DNA of 64,000 nucleotides from Fremontodendron californicum (GCA_030761205.1 JAULJL010000038.1:1922001-1986000); one strand, 5' to 3'; shown: positions 28,586 to 40,389, counted from the first letter of the stretch. The notes: generated from the sequence alone by a model not told the origin. Made by a program: numbers and translations.

Positions 28586-30930
28586 TACAGAACATTCTAA
28601 ATTCTGAAACCTAAACTTCCCAGGAACAACCAACGTGAGGAAAATGAAGTGGGGAAACAAATAAACAAAAGAATTAATGTTTGCAGAGAATGTTTAAAAA
28701 TATAGTCAAACTCTATCTCATTCAATTAATGGATAGAATGTTGGAAAGTCGAAAAGTCTTATTTTTTGTCTTCTTAACTACTTATTAACGCATTTTTTTA
28801 AATTAATTAATATATTATTCATAATAATAATAGTATATTAAATGTAATAATTGATAATTTTATTTATGATTTTTAATATTCTAATTAAGTAAAAATATTA
28901 TTATATATAGTAATTTTAAAAAAATATTTTAAATTTGGGGTTTAACCCAATTAATTCATATAACTATGTTAAGAGATGATATCCAAGAGGTCGGGAGTCG
29001 AATCTTAGCATGTCTGTAATATCTTCTCTTATTTTCATACTACGATCTTTTTTATATGCCTTTGATGCACTCGTTAACAAAATCCAATTACTAATATATA
29101 CCTAATTATTAAGATGGAAAAACAGTGAGACCGACAAAAAAAAAATAATGTTGTTGTTGTCCCAATGTTTTAAAACATGAAAATACAAAAGAAGATTGAG
29201 GCAACAATATATTCCCAAACATTTTAATTATTCATGAATCACGTATTTACTATAGTTTAATTTTCATTTGCACGTCTTAATCTGTCAGCTATTTATGTTT
29301 GATAGTGATGGTGATGGATCTGACCAACCAGTTCAATTATTATGAGAAATTATGAGAAGGTTCATGTCCCAAATTCTCATCACATTTTTAACAAAGTACA
29401 CTTTCAGATATTAATTGAACCAATTTCTAAGTTTATTAAGAAATACCTAAATAAATCTTTCATCTTTTATCATATGAAATTAAGGTCCAACGATTTTATT
29501 TGTCGGATAAAATTCTTCTTAAAAGCAAATGCTAAGTTCAATTATGAACCCTGCAAATTAAGTCCCAAGTACCAACTTTAATTACAAGGATTCATCAAAC
29601 ATAGTTGTATTTTGCAAGGATTGATATTTTTTTAAATGAAAATAGTCGTATAATAGCAAGCTTGTTCAACTCAAATAACTTTACAAAGTTAGTCAAAATT
29701 TAAAAAAGAAATGAAAAAAATATAATTCGCAAAGTGTTGAGAATCGTCTATCTTCTAAACTTTTAACTGGATCTCATAATTAAACCAACCACAGCTAATT
29801 TTGTTTCACCCAAGCAAAAGAGTTTCCGTCAATTAAATTGCATAACATTATTAAAATTGGCATGATTTTAACGAGTGATGTGTTTTATTTCTAGCAAAAA
29901 AAAATGTGTGAAATTTGAATATCCTATGTTATTTTTCTTGATGGAAAATCAGTTCTTAAGATTTTATTTCGATTTTTTTCAAATTTAATAGAAAAAACGT
30001 ATTTGAAATGTACATTACTTCATATATATATGGATTATGCAAAGGTTCAGAAGATTTTGGATAAGAATAAGAATATTGTTGAGTTTCAAAACATGGGAAG
30101 CAGTTTAAAATTGAAAAACAAATGATATTCTTGCACACAAAATACGAAAACAATGCACAACAAATTATTATAATTATTTGATTTAATGATCCAAACAACT
30201 AGTTTTAGATTAATTAAAAGCTTATAAAAATACTTATAATATGAAAAGAATCTAATCATATCATAATATGTCAAACATAAACTTCAACAAAAATTTTGAT
30301 GTAAAGCCACAAACAATAAACAACAAAATAAAATAAAAAAAATCCATCTTAACCAATTAAGACAACTTATACTGTGAAATTAGAGATTAGATTTTAGACA
30401 TTAATGACTATTTGCAAAGGATAAAATGTGAATCCAAGGCCACCAGTTTAACTACTAAATTTGCAGTATCCACCATGAACCTGTTAATTTTAATTCAAAT
30501 TCAAAAATTCGTTCAATCTATATAAATTCGAATCCGATTCAACTTGATTTGATCATAAAAAATCAATAATTTGAATCCATTCAATTCAAACTCGAAAACA
30601 ATCTGAACCAAAAATACTCGAATTTGAAACAATCTGAATCCAAAATTATGTAATCCCATAATATTTAATCATTCAAACAATCTCATTAAAAAAAATGACA
30701 ATTATGTAATCCAGCTTCAAACTAAGATATTACCAACAATACGCCAAATTTCAAACCTTAAAACATTCATATATCTCTAAAAAAATCCAAAATCGAAGTA
30801 GCCAACTAACTAGCCAGATTCCTAGCTCCATCCAAATAGTTTAATTTTTAAAACCAGAAAACCATCCTTTTCACTAACCAGAACAAGTCTCTTTCAAACC
30901 TCCAATCCATTGCTACTCTCCTTCACGAGG
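28344..30930. other. Region between unit A tract and GLOX copy B, no gene seen
   Basis: AT-rich intergenic DNA. The part to about 30475 aligns with unit B at 42560-45735; the last few hundred bases form the promoter region of copy B and resemble the DNA before copy C. Small open frames (29342-29581, 29956-30198) show no coding character. AATTCGAATC-type motifs at 30490-30610 may be an old MITE. Confidence 0.6.
28539..28581. repeat. AT dinucleotide microsatellite
   Basis: About 21 AT units without interruption. Corresponding sites in the other units have different AT lengths (42740-42760, 53725-53745). Confidence 0.9.
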
Positions 30931-30934
30931 CCTT

Positions 30935-30942
30935 TATAAATA
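30935..30942 (+). promoter_or_regulatory. TATA box of GLOX copy B
   Basis: TATAAATA, 95 bases before the ATG, in the stretch CCTTTATAAATAGAACCAAA. It is conserved at 54932-54939 before copy C. Confidence 0.75.
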
Positions 30943-31036
30943 GAACCAAACAGAACAGCCTCAATCATCAGCAAAACCCCACAGTTTCTAGTTTCTACTG
31001 CAGCAAACAACACCCCCATCAAAACAAAAGGAAAAA

Positions 31037-32683
31037 ATGTCAGCCCCAACATTTATTTTCTCAATCCTCCTTTTTCAACTCCTCTTTGCCTCACAGCCAT
31101 GCCACCGTATCCTCACCTCCGCAGTCGACGGCAGTTGGCAACTTCTACAAAAAAGCATTGGAGTCTCAGCCATGCATATGCAACTCCTTAGAAACGACCG
31201 TGTGGTTATGTTTGACAGAACTGATTTTGGGCCATCAAATCTGCCACTGCCAAACGGGAAATGCCGCAATGACCCAACTGACACAGCTCTCCAACTAGAT
31301 TGCACGGCTCATTCAGTTGAGTACGATGTTTTTTCCAATAAATTCAGGGCTCTTATGGTCCAAACCGATGTTTGGTGCTCTTCAGGCGCCATCATGCCTG
31401 ATGGAAACTTGGTCCAAACCGGTGGTTTCAATGATGGTGAACGAAGGGTCAGGGTTTTTAGCCCATGCGGGACCTGCGATTGGCAGGAAATACCAAATGG
31501 ATTGACCGCCAAAAGATGGTATGCCACCAACCATATCTTGCCAGATGGAAGACAAATCATTATCGGTGGTCGTGGACAATTTAACTACGAGTTTGTTCCG
31601 AAAAACATTGCCGCCAACAAGTTCAATTTGCCTTTCTTGTCGGAAACCAATGACAAAGGATTAGAGAACAATCTCTACCCTTTTGTTTTCCTTAATGTTG
31701 ATGGAAACTTATTCATTTTCGCTAACAATCGAGCTATTTTGTTTGATTACGTGAACAATAAAGTTGTCAAGACGTATCCCACAATTCCTGGTGGCGATCC
31801 TAGAAGCTATCCAAGCACTGGTTCGGCTGTCTTGCTTCCATTGAAAAACTTGAAAGCTGCAGCTATTCAAGCTGAAGTTATGGTTTGTGGAGGAGCTCCT
31901 AAAGGATCTTATACCCAAGCCTTAAAAGGTAATTTCATTGGAGCCTTGAATACTTGCGCCAGGATCACAATAACAGACCCGAATCCACAATGGGTTTTGG
32001 AGACTATGCCTCTAGCTAGAGTCATGGGTGACATGATATTGCTTCCAAACGGCAACGTATTGCTCATCAATGGAGCAGGTTCAGGATCAGCAGGATGGGA
32101 ATTGGGTCGGGAACCGGTTTTGAGTCCGGTCTTGTACCGGCCTGATAACGAAATTGGGTCACGGTTCGAGACACAAAACCCGACCACAGTTCCTCGGATG
32201 TACCATTCCACAGCAGCATTACTTCGTGATGGCAGAGTTTTGGTTGCTGGAAGCAATCCTCACGCGTTTTACAATCTTACAGGGGTGCTTTTCCCTACTG
32301 AATTAAGCTTAGAGGCATTCTCTCCAGCATATTTGGACGCTAAATTCGACAATTTGAGACCGACAATTGTTGCTCCTAAGTCAATGTCGGGGATCAGATA
32401 CAGGAAAAAATATACGATTCAAGTGGTGATTAAGGGTGAAGAAGTAGCTGAAAACTTGGTGTCGGTAACAATGTTTGCACCAGCTTTCAATACACATTCA
32501 TTCTCAATGAATCAAAGGTTGCTTGTACTTGGAAATGACAAAGTAACAGCTTTGGGGAACTCAATGTATAACATTGAGGTCACGACGCCAGGTTCGGGTA
32601 ATCTTGCGCCAGCAGGGTTTTATCTTTTATTTGTGGTCTATCAAGACATTCCCAGCCAGGGCATTTGGGTCAAGTTGTGGTAA
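31037..32683 (+). CDS. GLOX: Glyoxal oxidase-like (GLOX) gene, copy B
   Basis: Intronless gene for a 548-residue secreted copper-radical oxidase (aldehyde oxidase GLOX type) that yields hydrogen peroxide. A signal peptide spans about residues 1-22 (SAPTFIFSILLFQLLFASQ). The glyoxal oxidase N-terminal beta-propeller follows to about residue 430, then the DUF1929 immunoglobulin-like domain. Predicted active site by family comparison: Cys114 (VWCSSGA) cross-linked to Tyr162 (KRWYATN), copper ligands Tyr389-His390 (RMYHST) and His487 (NTHSFS). All are present. The ATG lies 95 bases after a TATA box and the frame is intact, so the gene is probably functional. It is the middle copy of a tandem cluster; plant homologues act in pollen, seed coat and defence. 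Confidence 0.96.
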   Translation: MSAPTFIFSILLFQLLFASQPCHRILTSAVDGSWQLLQKSIGVSAMHMQLLRNDRVVMFDRTDFGPSNLPLPNGKCRNDPTDTALQLDCTAHSVEYDVFSNKFRALMVQTDVWCSSGAIMPDGNLVQTGGFNDGERRVRVFSPCGTCDWQEIPNGLTAKRWYATNHILPDGRQIIIGGRGQFNYEFVPKNIAANKFNLPFLSETNDKGLENNLYPFVFLNVDGNLFIFANNRAILFDYVNNKVVKTYPTIPGGDPRSYPSTGSAVLLPLKNLKAAAIQAEVMVCGGAPKGSYTQALKGNFIGALNTCARITITDPNPQWVLETMPLARVMGDMILLPNGNVLLINGAGSGSAGWELGREPVLSPVLYRPDNEIGSRFETQNPTTVPRMYHSTAALLRDGRVLVAGSNPHAFYNLTGVLFPTELSLEAFSPAYLDAKFDNLRPTIVAPKSMSGIRYRKKYTIQVVIKGEEVAENLVSVTMFAPAFNTHSFSMNQRLLVLGNDKVTALGNSMYNIEVTTPGSGNLAPAGFYLLFVVYQDIPSQGIWVKLW

Positions 32684-33481
32684 ACAAAAAGGAAAAAAAA
32701 AAATTCGAGTTCATTGAGGCTTTGTAAGATTTAAATTCGATTTTCATTGTCAAAAAAGTTTCTCTTAATAAGCTATCTGTAAATTCTTATTGAAATCTAC
32801 GACATACCCTAATCATAAAATGAGATAATATCTCTTCGCCTGCACTTTTCTTAACCAAAAAAGTTTGTGATGTTTATGTTCATAAAGATTTGATCATCCG
32901 GTCTGTATACTTCTTCATATTATTCTTCAAGATGTGACATATTGTAAAAATTGTCCTCTACAGACAAGTGTATTTACAAAGTTCGTTCATTAAAGCGGAT
33001 TTTGTTTTCATTAATTCTTCAGTTGTTGTTCTTACCTACCTTGCATTGCATTAATTAAGTGTCAATAATTTGATAATTTGTTCAATAATGAAAAATTGGT
33101 GAATCTTTTTTTTTTTTTTTGGATAATTAAATTTCTCTCGGTCAAATGCTTCGTCACGATTTGAAAGAATGGAAGAAAAATTGGTGAATCATTTGACAAC
33201 AACATACATAGGCAAAGAATATTGTTAATTTTTTTTTTTTTTTGCCAAAATATGGGATTTAGCTCCAAAAAAAAATAAAAATTGATGAATCATTTAAGCT
33301 AAATCCCATATTCTAATAACAATATTATTTGCTTATGTATGTTGTCAATAATTTGATAAAAAACCATATGTTCCAAGTGCATTCTAATAACAATATTATT
33401 TGCCTGTTGGGAGAAATCTTAAATAGTTTCATTTTGTTACTAAAGATCGATTTAGAGAACTCAAATCTTATCAATAAGAAA
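32684..33481 (+). other. 3' flank of GLOX copy B
   Basis: Non-coding. It preserves the unoccupied CACTA target site (around 32896) and the unoccupied Tat target site (CTTAT near 33470). The poly(A)-signal candidate reads ATTAAA (32989-32994). The foldback shared with unit A is at 33195-33346. Confidence 0.7.
33195..33346. repeat. Foldback, unit B copy
   Basis: Counterpart of 5103-5244 with the same arms (ATATGGGATTTAGCT and AGCTAAATCCCATAT; CAACATACATAGG and CTTATGTATGTTG). Confidence 0.6.
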
Positions 33482-33489
33482 CATCATAT

Positions 33490-33655
33490 CTATATTATTC
33501 AGATTTGGATGTGAGTGCCGGACACGGGTATATTTAATTTTTCTAAGATTTCCATATATTTATAGGGTATTTGAAAGATCATATCCCCATACTTATATCC
33601 GGATATGCGTCGATCGCGGATACTTCAAGAACAATGAAGAGTCGGACTAACATAG
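33490..33655. mobile_element. hAT-like MITE, CTATGTT family (unit B)
   Basis: 166 bases, paralogous to 20151-20316 and so inserted before the duplication. Flanks CATCATAT and CATAATAT are the slightly diverged 8-base target duplication. Confidence 0.7.
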
Positions 33656-33699
33656 CATAATATAGTTCAAGACTTGGTGTTGAGTAATTGGATACTTTT

Positions 33700-34736
33700 T
33701 TTTTTGGATAAGCAAAGTTTTTATTTATCCAAAAGCAGCATGCACTGCTACATCAATACAACCAGCATAGCTGGCAAACAAATGTACTATTTTACAATGT
33801 CTTTTTTACATAGCTAAGAACCAATTATGCTATCAGTGAGCTTTTTAACCCCCATGCAACATGCAAATCTCTATTAACAGTATCATCCTTTATGGTTTTC
33901 ATCCCCCCTAGTCTATAGCTAACCTCCTCCTTGATTTTCTCAAGCATTTGCATACATTGCTGAGATTGTTTACCAAACCTGCGGTTATTCCTCTCCCTCC
34001 ATACATGATATATGAGAGCATTCCAAGCAATTCGAAGCACTGTAGCAATAAGAGATTTACCCTTTAGCTTCCTCTTTGCCTATTGAACTTCAAAGTCCCA
34101 GCTTCTGATGACTCTATGAAGCTTACATAGGTGCAGAATCTCCCTCCATACTGCCTTAGAATACTCACACTCAAAGAATAAATGGTCTCGAGTCTCCATT
34201 TGTTGACTGCACATATCACAAGTTCCATTTAGTTCCATTCCCCATTCCATCAAGCGATCTTTTGTAGGGAGCTTGTTCTGAATTGCCATCCATGATATTT
34301 GGGAATGCCTTGGAATATGGTAGGCATACCATACCAATCTATCCCAATCCACCTTTGGCTGCCTTGGCCTGATTTGCTGCCACACTTTAGCCACTGAAAA
34401 CCTGTCCCCAGGAAATTTCCAAACTAATCTTCCATTATTCTGATAGGTAAATTGAGCTGCTAATGGTCTCAATTGTAGGAGTTTCCTCCAAATCCAGCTA
34501 CTTCCCTGGGTGATTGGGAACTGCCAGAATGAGGTGTCTTCTAGAAGATTATTGTTGCTATGGCGGCTTACTTAGAAGAAATTAAATGATTAGGAAAAAT
34601 TATATTTATTTAAGATTGGATACTTTTGCTTCTTATTAAATGATTAAGAAATTAAATGATTAGGAAAAATTAATTTCTTCTAAGTAAGTAAATTGAGCTG
34701 CTAATGGTCTCAATTGTAGGAGTTTCCATTATTCTG
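33700..34736 (-). mobile_element. 5'-truncated LINE copy with a rearranged 5' end
   Basis: Flanked by the 13-base duplication ATTGGATACTTTT (33687-33699, 34737-34749); unit A has the empty site at about 20350-20362. From the T run (3' end) to about 34540 it is nearly identical to the 3' end of the full LINE at 35485-41333. It holds two broken pieces of the ORF2 tail (34080-34472 and 33825-34040, separated by a TAG at 34081-34083 read on the minus strand). From 34541 to 34736 it is a patchwork of local genomic sequence, including a 48-base inverted copy of 41357-41404, and a second short LINE piece. Confidence 0.88.
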
Positions 34737-34749
34737 ATTGGATACTTTT

Positions 34750-35470
34750 GCTTGAACGAAAAATTATATTTATTTAAGATTGTTTTGATTTAAGGATGTT
34801 ATTGGGGTTGTCTTTGTTGTTTTGAGGTAGCTTTGTTCCATTTTGTCATATTTTTTTAATTAAAATTTTTTTGGCTGAGAGGTATTTGTCAAAATGCCTA
34901 TTTGAAGAGAGTTTAATTGTTTGCACGACAGGCGATGATGTGCGGGAGGCTACTGCTTTGCAATGGTTAACGATGATGGGTCTATGGGATTGGCTGTTTA
35001 ACTTAGATGCTTATGGCTGAACACAGTTTGGTTTTGAATCAAATTACTAAAATCCCAACAATATCTCCAAACTCACCCTTTCAAAAACATTTGTAATAAA
35101 TTGTTTTTTTCTATCAAAGAGACCGCAGCTTGAGACGATGAAAAAGTTTGTAAATGCTGAGTTTCGAACCTCACATTTACTGGATGTCATTTCTTATTAT
35201 ATAAATCAACTAGGCTAAATCGAGGTTCTTTGTTATAATAAAATAGGTGATACTTCCTTTTTTTTTTCAAAGTAAATATCAAATGTAATGTTGTTTTCAT
35301 ATATAAATGATTCTTATTTAATGATATTAATAAACTTGGTTAACATTGAAACTGCATGCCCAAGCAGAAGCTAATCGAATACGAATTCAAACAAGAAACG
35401 TCGGGGGGATAGACATTTGGAATCGAAGAATTTAGGTTTGAATGATCTGACTTCATCAATTTGATGCTTT
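34750..35470. other. GLOX unit B downstream tract, no gene seen
   Basis: Aligns with unit A 20360-21090. AT-rich, no coding sequence. Ends at the LINE target duplication. Confidence 0.6.
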
Positions 35471-35609
35471 AATGATAGAAACATTTTTTTGGATAAGCAA
35501 AGTTTTTATTTATCCAAAAGCAGCATGCACTGCTACATCAATACAACCAGCATAGCTGGCAAACAAATGTACTATTTTACAATGTCTTTTTTACATAGCT
35601 AAGAACCAA

Positions 35610-38600
35610 TTATGCTATCAGTGAGCTTTTTAACCCCCATGCAACATGCAAATCTCTATTAATAGTATCATCCTTTATGGTTTTCATCCCCCCTAGTCTA
35701 TAGCTAACCTCCTCCTTGATTTTCTCAAGCATTTGCATACATTGCTGAGATTGTTTACCAAACCTGCGGTTATTCCTCTCCCTCCATACATGATATATGA
35801 GAGCATTCCAAGCAATTCGAAGCACTGTAGCAATAAGAGATTTACCCTTTAGCTTCCTCTTTGCCCATTGAACTTCAAAGTCCCAGCTTCTGATGACTCT
35901 ATGAAGCTTACATAGGTGCAGAATCTCCCTCCATACTGCCTTAGAATACTCACACTCAAAGAATAAATGGTCTCGAGTCTCCATTTGTTGACTGCACATA
36001 TCACAAGTTCCATTTAGTTCCATTCCCCATTCCATCAAGCGATCTTTTGTAGGGAGCTTGTTCTGAATTGCCATCCATGATATTTGGGAATGCCTTGGAA
36101 TATGGTAGGCATACCATACCAATCTATCCCAATCCACCTTTGGCTGTCTTGGCCTGATTTGCTGCCACACTTTAGCCACTGAAAACCTGTCCCCAGGAAA
36201 TTTCCAAACTAATCTTCCATTATTCTGATAGGTAAATTGAGCTGCTAATGGTCTCAATTGTAGGAGTTTCCTCCAAATCCAGCTACTTCCCTGGGTGATT
36301 TGGAACTGCCAGAATGAGGTGCCTTTTAGAACATAGTTGTGGATCCAAGCAATCCACCATGAACCTGCCTTAAAAAGCAATGTCCATATTATCTGCATTA
36401 TGCTTGCCCTGTTCCAAGAAACTAGATCCTTCAGGCCAAGTCCCCCTCTGATCTTGGACAACAAATTTTCTGCCAGCTCACCCTTGCTCCTCTGGCTTCT
36501 ACATCTTTCCCTAACCAATAGAATCGAGAACAGAGTTGATTAATTCTGGAGAGCACTGCCTTAGGTAGAATAAAGATTCTACACCAATAGTTTTGTATAT
36601 TGAACAAAACTGATTGAATAAGCTGAAATCTTCCAGCATAGGACAGAATCTTTGATGTCCAGTGAGTGATCCTAGCAGTAATCTTTGAGATAAGTGGGAC
36701 ACAGTCTTTTTCTGTCAGCTTCTTTGTTACTAAAGGAACCCCCAAATACCTCACTGGCAGCTCTCCTAGCTTGAAGCCTGTCACCCCCTGGATTTCCTGA
36801 AGCTGAGCTCTACTGATTCCAGAAGAATAAAGTTCACTTTTGGCACAGTTGAGCTGCAAACCAGAAAGTTTATAAAAACTTTCCAGGATATCCTGCACTC
36901 CTTGGATGGATTTCAGGTGCCCTTTAGTGAAAATCATCAAGTCATCAGCAAAACATAGGTGAGTAAGCCCAATCCTTTTGCACTTAGGATGGAAATCAAA
37001 GACTTTATGCTGTGCAGCAGCATCCAAAAGCTTAGAAAGTGCATTCATAGCAAGCACAAACAGATAGGGGGAGATAGGATCTCCTTGCCTTATACCCCTT
37101 TCTCCCTTAAAGTAGCCCACCAAGCCTCCATTAATTGATAGAGAGAACCTAGGACCAGTGATGCAACTCTTGATCCATGTTATAAATTCTGTTGGAAAAT
37201 TCAAAGCTGCAAGAACCAGCAACATGAAGTCCCAGTCAAGTGTATCAAAAGCCTTTTGAAGGTCAACCTTTATAGCACTTCTAGGTGACAGAGTTTTCCT
37301 GGCATAGCCTCTTACTAACTCCTGTGCCATTAGGACATTATCTGAGATATTCCTTCCTTCCACAAAGGCACTTTGACTTTTGCTGATGATTGTTGGCAGG
37401 AATTTTTTGAGTCTTCTAGCCATCACAGATGTAATACTTTTGTAGACTACTGAACAACAAGAAATAGGCCTGTAGTCTTTAATACAAGTAGGATTTTGGT
37501 TTTTTGGCACTAGAGCTACAATTGTGGAATTAAAGCCTGCTAGCAAATCTCCTGTCTGGAAGAAATGAAGAATGGCATCAATGTACTCTTCCCCTACTAC
37601 TGTCCAAGCTTCCTTAAAGAAGTGAGATGTGAAACCATCTGGCCCTGGAGCCTTGTCCCCCTTGATGGCAAAAATGGACTCCTTGACTTCCTCCCTGGAT
37701 ATTGGCTTTGAGAGTTCAAACTTTTCTGCATCCGAGAAGGAGAACTGCAAAAGTTCTCGTAGAAACTCCCTTGTACATCCCTCAACATTATGGTCCTTAG
37801 TGCCAATAATTTTCTGGAAATGAGAGACTACTGCCTGAGATATCTGTGAAAAGGTTTCAAGCCTATTTCCACTATCATCATACAGTACTCTCATTGTGCC
37901 CCTATTCTGCCTAGCTGCAACCATCTTGTGAAAGAATCTCGTATTCTGATCTCCTTCTTGAAGCCATTGAACCCTTGACTTCTGCCTGAAGTGACTCTCT
38001 TCAGCTTTCCTCAGTTCATTATACTCTTGAGCTAACATCTTTTCCTTTTCTACCAATTCATCAGAAGGATGGCTGAGTAGATCTACTTGGACATCCTCTA
38101 ACTCCTTCCTCTTAGTTGTAACCTTCTCAGATATGCTACCATAATAAGCATGATTAAAGTTCTTCAATACTGACTTTAATCTCTTCTTTTTGGTATGCAA
38201 CCTGACCATGGGATTACCACCAGTAGGTACCCTCCAAGAGTTCTCAACAATGTGCATAAACTCTGGATGTCTGGTCCAATAGTTAAAAAACTTGAAAGGT
38301 TTAGGTGGAGAGGCACTCACCATATCAAGCTTTATGAATGCTGGGCTGTGATCAGAAATTTCTGGAGCAAGGAATTCTACATGAGACTCTGAAAATGTTG
38401 TGAGCCATTCTGCATTAATAAGCACTCTATCTAACTTCCTTGCCAGGAAACCTTCAATTTGCTTGTTAGACCATGTGAATCTAGGCCCTATGAATGTGTG
38501 ATCAAAACAACATAGAACTTGTAAGCAATCAGTAAAATCCCTTATATCAGTGCTAGGTGCTTGAGATCCAACATAACTTGAGCTTTCAGAGGGGTCAATG

Positions 38601-39025
38601 ATAATGTTGAAGTCTCCAGCTAGCATCCATGGAAGGTTAGACATTGTGCTATTTAGATGAACTAAATGGCTCCATAACCTTCTCCTTTCAATGCCCTCAT
38701 TAGAAGCATAAATGGCAGAGAATAAGAACTTATTGCCTGTGTAAGATATGCTACATGTAAGGCTTTGGTCCATTGAAGCAACCAGACTCAGTTGCACATG
38801 GCTTTGGTAAAGAAACCAGATTCTTCCATTATTGGCCTCAGAATAGTTATGGAACATGCTCCATCCTGGAAAACTTTTATCTAAAATCTGCTGCATATTC
38901 TGAAGCTTGACATGAGTCTCAATCAGACAGACAATGTCAGCTCTTAGCTTTCTTATTCTACTAACTACATCTTTTTGTTTAAGGGAATGATTGAATCCCC
39001 TTACATTCCATATGAATAGATTCAT
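35610..39025 (-). pseudogene. LINE ORF2: endonuclease and reverse transcriptase, one frame break
   Basis: Encodes target-primed reverse transcription. The N-terminus is an apurinic-type endonuclease (MNLFIWNVRGFN, CLIETHVKL, EISDHSPAF). It is followed by reverse transcriptase (GDKAPGPDGFTSHFF, DYRPISCCSVVYKSI, KVDLQKAFDTLDW, RQGDPISPYLF, LCFADDLMIF with the FADD box) and a zf-RVT-type zinc domain near the C-terminus (CDMCSQQMETRDHLFFEC). The first frame, 39025-36431, stops after EGDLA; coding resumes one frame over at KIRGGLGLKD and runs to 35610. The break lies in a G run near 36440, so about three quarters of ORF2, including the catalytic core, is still open. Its start overlaps the ORF1 stop. 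Confidence 0.9.
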
Positions 39026-40389
39026 TAGGATTGGTTAGGCAAGGAACTTCCTGAGGTAGTGGGATTTACCTTTGCACTGGTCCTTTTTCCTTTGTCAATA
39101 GGCCCTCTCCTCTTTGTCTTCAGATTCTTCATAAGATCTGCTACTCCAGCAGAAGCTGCTTTTGGTTTCCTAGGAGAGTGCTCTGTCCTGTTTTCATCTT
39201 CAGTAACTGCCCTTGTATCATTCCTGATCTCAGGCTCAATTTCTTCTCTATCCTCTTCCTCAACTACTTCTTCCAAAATGGCATATCGATTGAGTGAACT
39301 TGCCTTCCTGGTTTCAATATTTGTTTTCTGGTTTGGCATCATAACTTCCTTATTGATGAAGCTTGACATCATATTTTGATTCTTGGGGCTTACTAATGAA
39401 GTTCCAGCATCACATTCAGCTCTTTTTCCATTCTCCTCAATAATTTCCTCTGCTATACATTCTTCCTGTCCTTGCTTCTTTTCATTTGGCCTCCAAACCT
39501 TTGCTACAGCATTAACAGGCTTAGATGGGCAAGCTTTATCCAAATGGCCAAAAATCTTACAGTTTGAGCACCTTTGTGGCAGCCAAGGAGCTTCAACTGT
39601 TATGGACGCAATGGATCCATTCTCCAACACAACATCTATAGTGCTTGGAATGACAGTTGTGGCTGCAACTTCAATACACACTTTGGCATAGGTCAATCTC
39701 TGCTGGCTGGATGTTATTCTGTCCATGTAGAGAGGAGTGCCCAACGCACTTGCTATATAGCTCAATCCTGTTCTTGTATAAAGCTCCAATGGAACTCGAC
39801 CTAAATGAATCCAAATATGGAGTTTTTCCATACTGAAATCCAGTGTTTCCATCCCTGGTTCCCATTTCCTGACAATAAGTGGTTTATTGTGGATATGCCA
39901 AGGGCCAGCTTCAAGAACTCGATCTCTTGCCTCTGAGTTAGAGAATTGAATCACAAAAAGATTTAGCCCAGCTGGCTTAATTTCCACAGTGCTATCTTTC
40001 CCCCATAGCAGCGTGACCATTCTCTGAAATTGACTGAAGTTTGGAATTCTTCCAATGAACTGAGCCACCACAGAGTTCTTCCAATGCTGAATTCCTTCTG
40101 CAAAAACCTCACCTGGAGGCTTTACTGTCACAGCTCCATTGCAGATCTGAGGCGGAAAAAACTGCAAAGTCTGATCAGCAGAGGCTGAGAAAAGTTTCCT
40201 CCAATCAGCTTTTGCCACCTCACCAGAAGTTGTTGTAACTGCCTCTGTCCTTTCCCCCCTTCGAGCTCCCCTCTGCTCTTGATCTGATTGTGTAATGTCA
40301 CCATGAACAATCGCGTGATCTGAATATTCCATCCATGTTCGCGCCTGATCTGAAGCCATTGAAGAAACAAGGATTCCAAAACGATCCAA
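39025..40389 (-). CDS. LINE ORF1: DUF4283 and CCHC zinc-knuckle RNA-binding protein
   Basis: Intact 454-residue frame for the chaperone that coats LINE RNA. A DUF4283 domain spans about residues 95-240 (FIGRIPNFSQFQRMVTLLWG, RVLEAGPWHIHNKPLIVRKW). A CCHC knuckle CSNCKIFGHLDKAC lies near residue 285. The tail is acidic then basic. The stop TAA overlaps the ORF2 ATG as TAATG (39027-39023). The first Met is at 40389; a second candidate, MASDQARTWM, lies ten residues in. Confidence 0.88.
   Translation of the reverse strand: MDRFGILVSSMASDQARTWMEYSDHAIVHGDITQSDQEQRGARRGERTEAVTTTSGEVAKADWRKLFSASADQTLQFFPPQICNGAVTVKPPGEVFAEGIQHWKNSVVAQFIGRIPNFSQFQRMVTLLWGKDSTVEIKPAGLNLFVIQFSNSEARDRVLEAGPWHIHNKPLIVRKWEPGMETLDFSMEKLHIWIHLGRVPLELYTRTGLSYIASALGTPLYMDRITSSQQRLTYAKVCIEVAATTVIPSTIDVVLENGSIASITVEAPWLPQRCSNCKIFGHLDKACPSKPVNAVAKVWRPNEKKQGQEECIAEEIIEENGKRAECDAGTSLVSPKNQNMMSSFINKEVMMPNQKTNIETRKASSLNRYAILEEVVEEEDREEIEPEIRNDTRAVTEDENRTEHSPRKPKAASAGVADLMKNLKTKRRGPIDKGKRTSAKVNPTTSGSSLPNQS

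Noticed and set aside
35610..36518. Separate 302-residue gene
   Set aside because: It is the C-terminal part of LINE ORF2 (zf-RVT region) displaced by one frame break.
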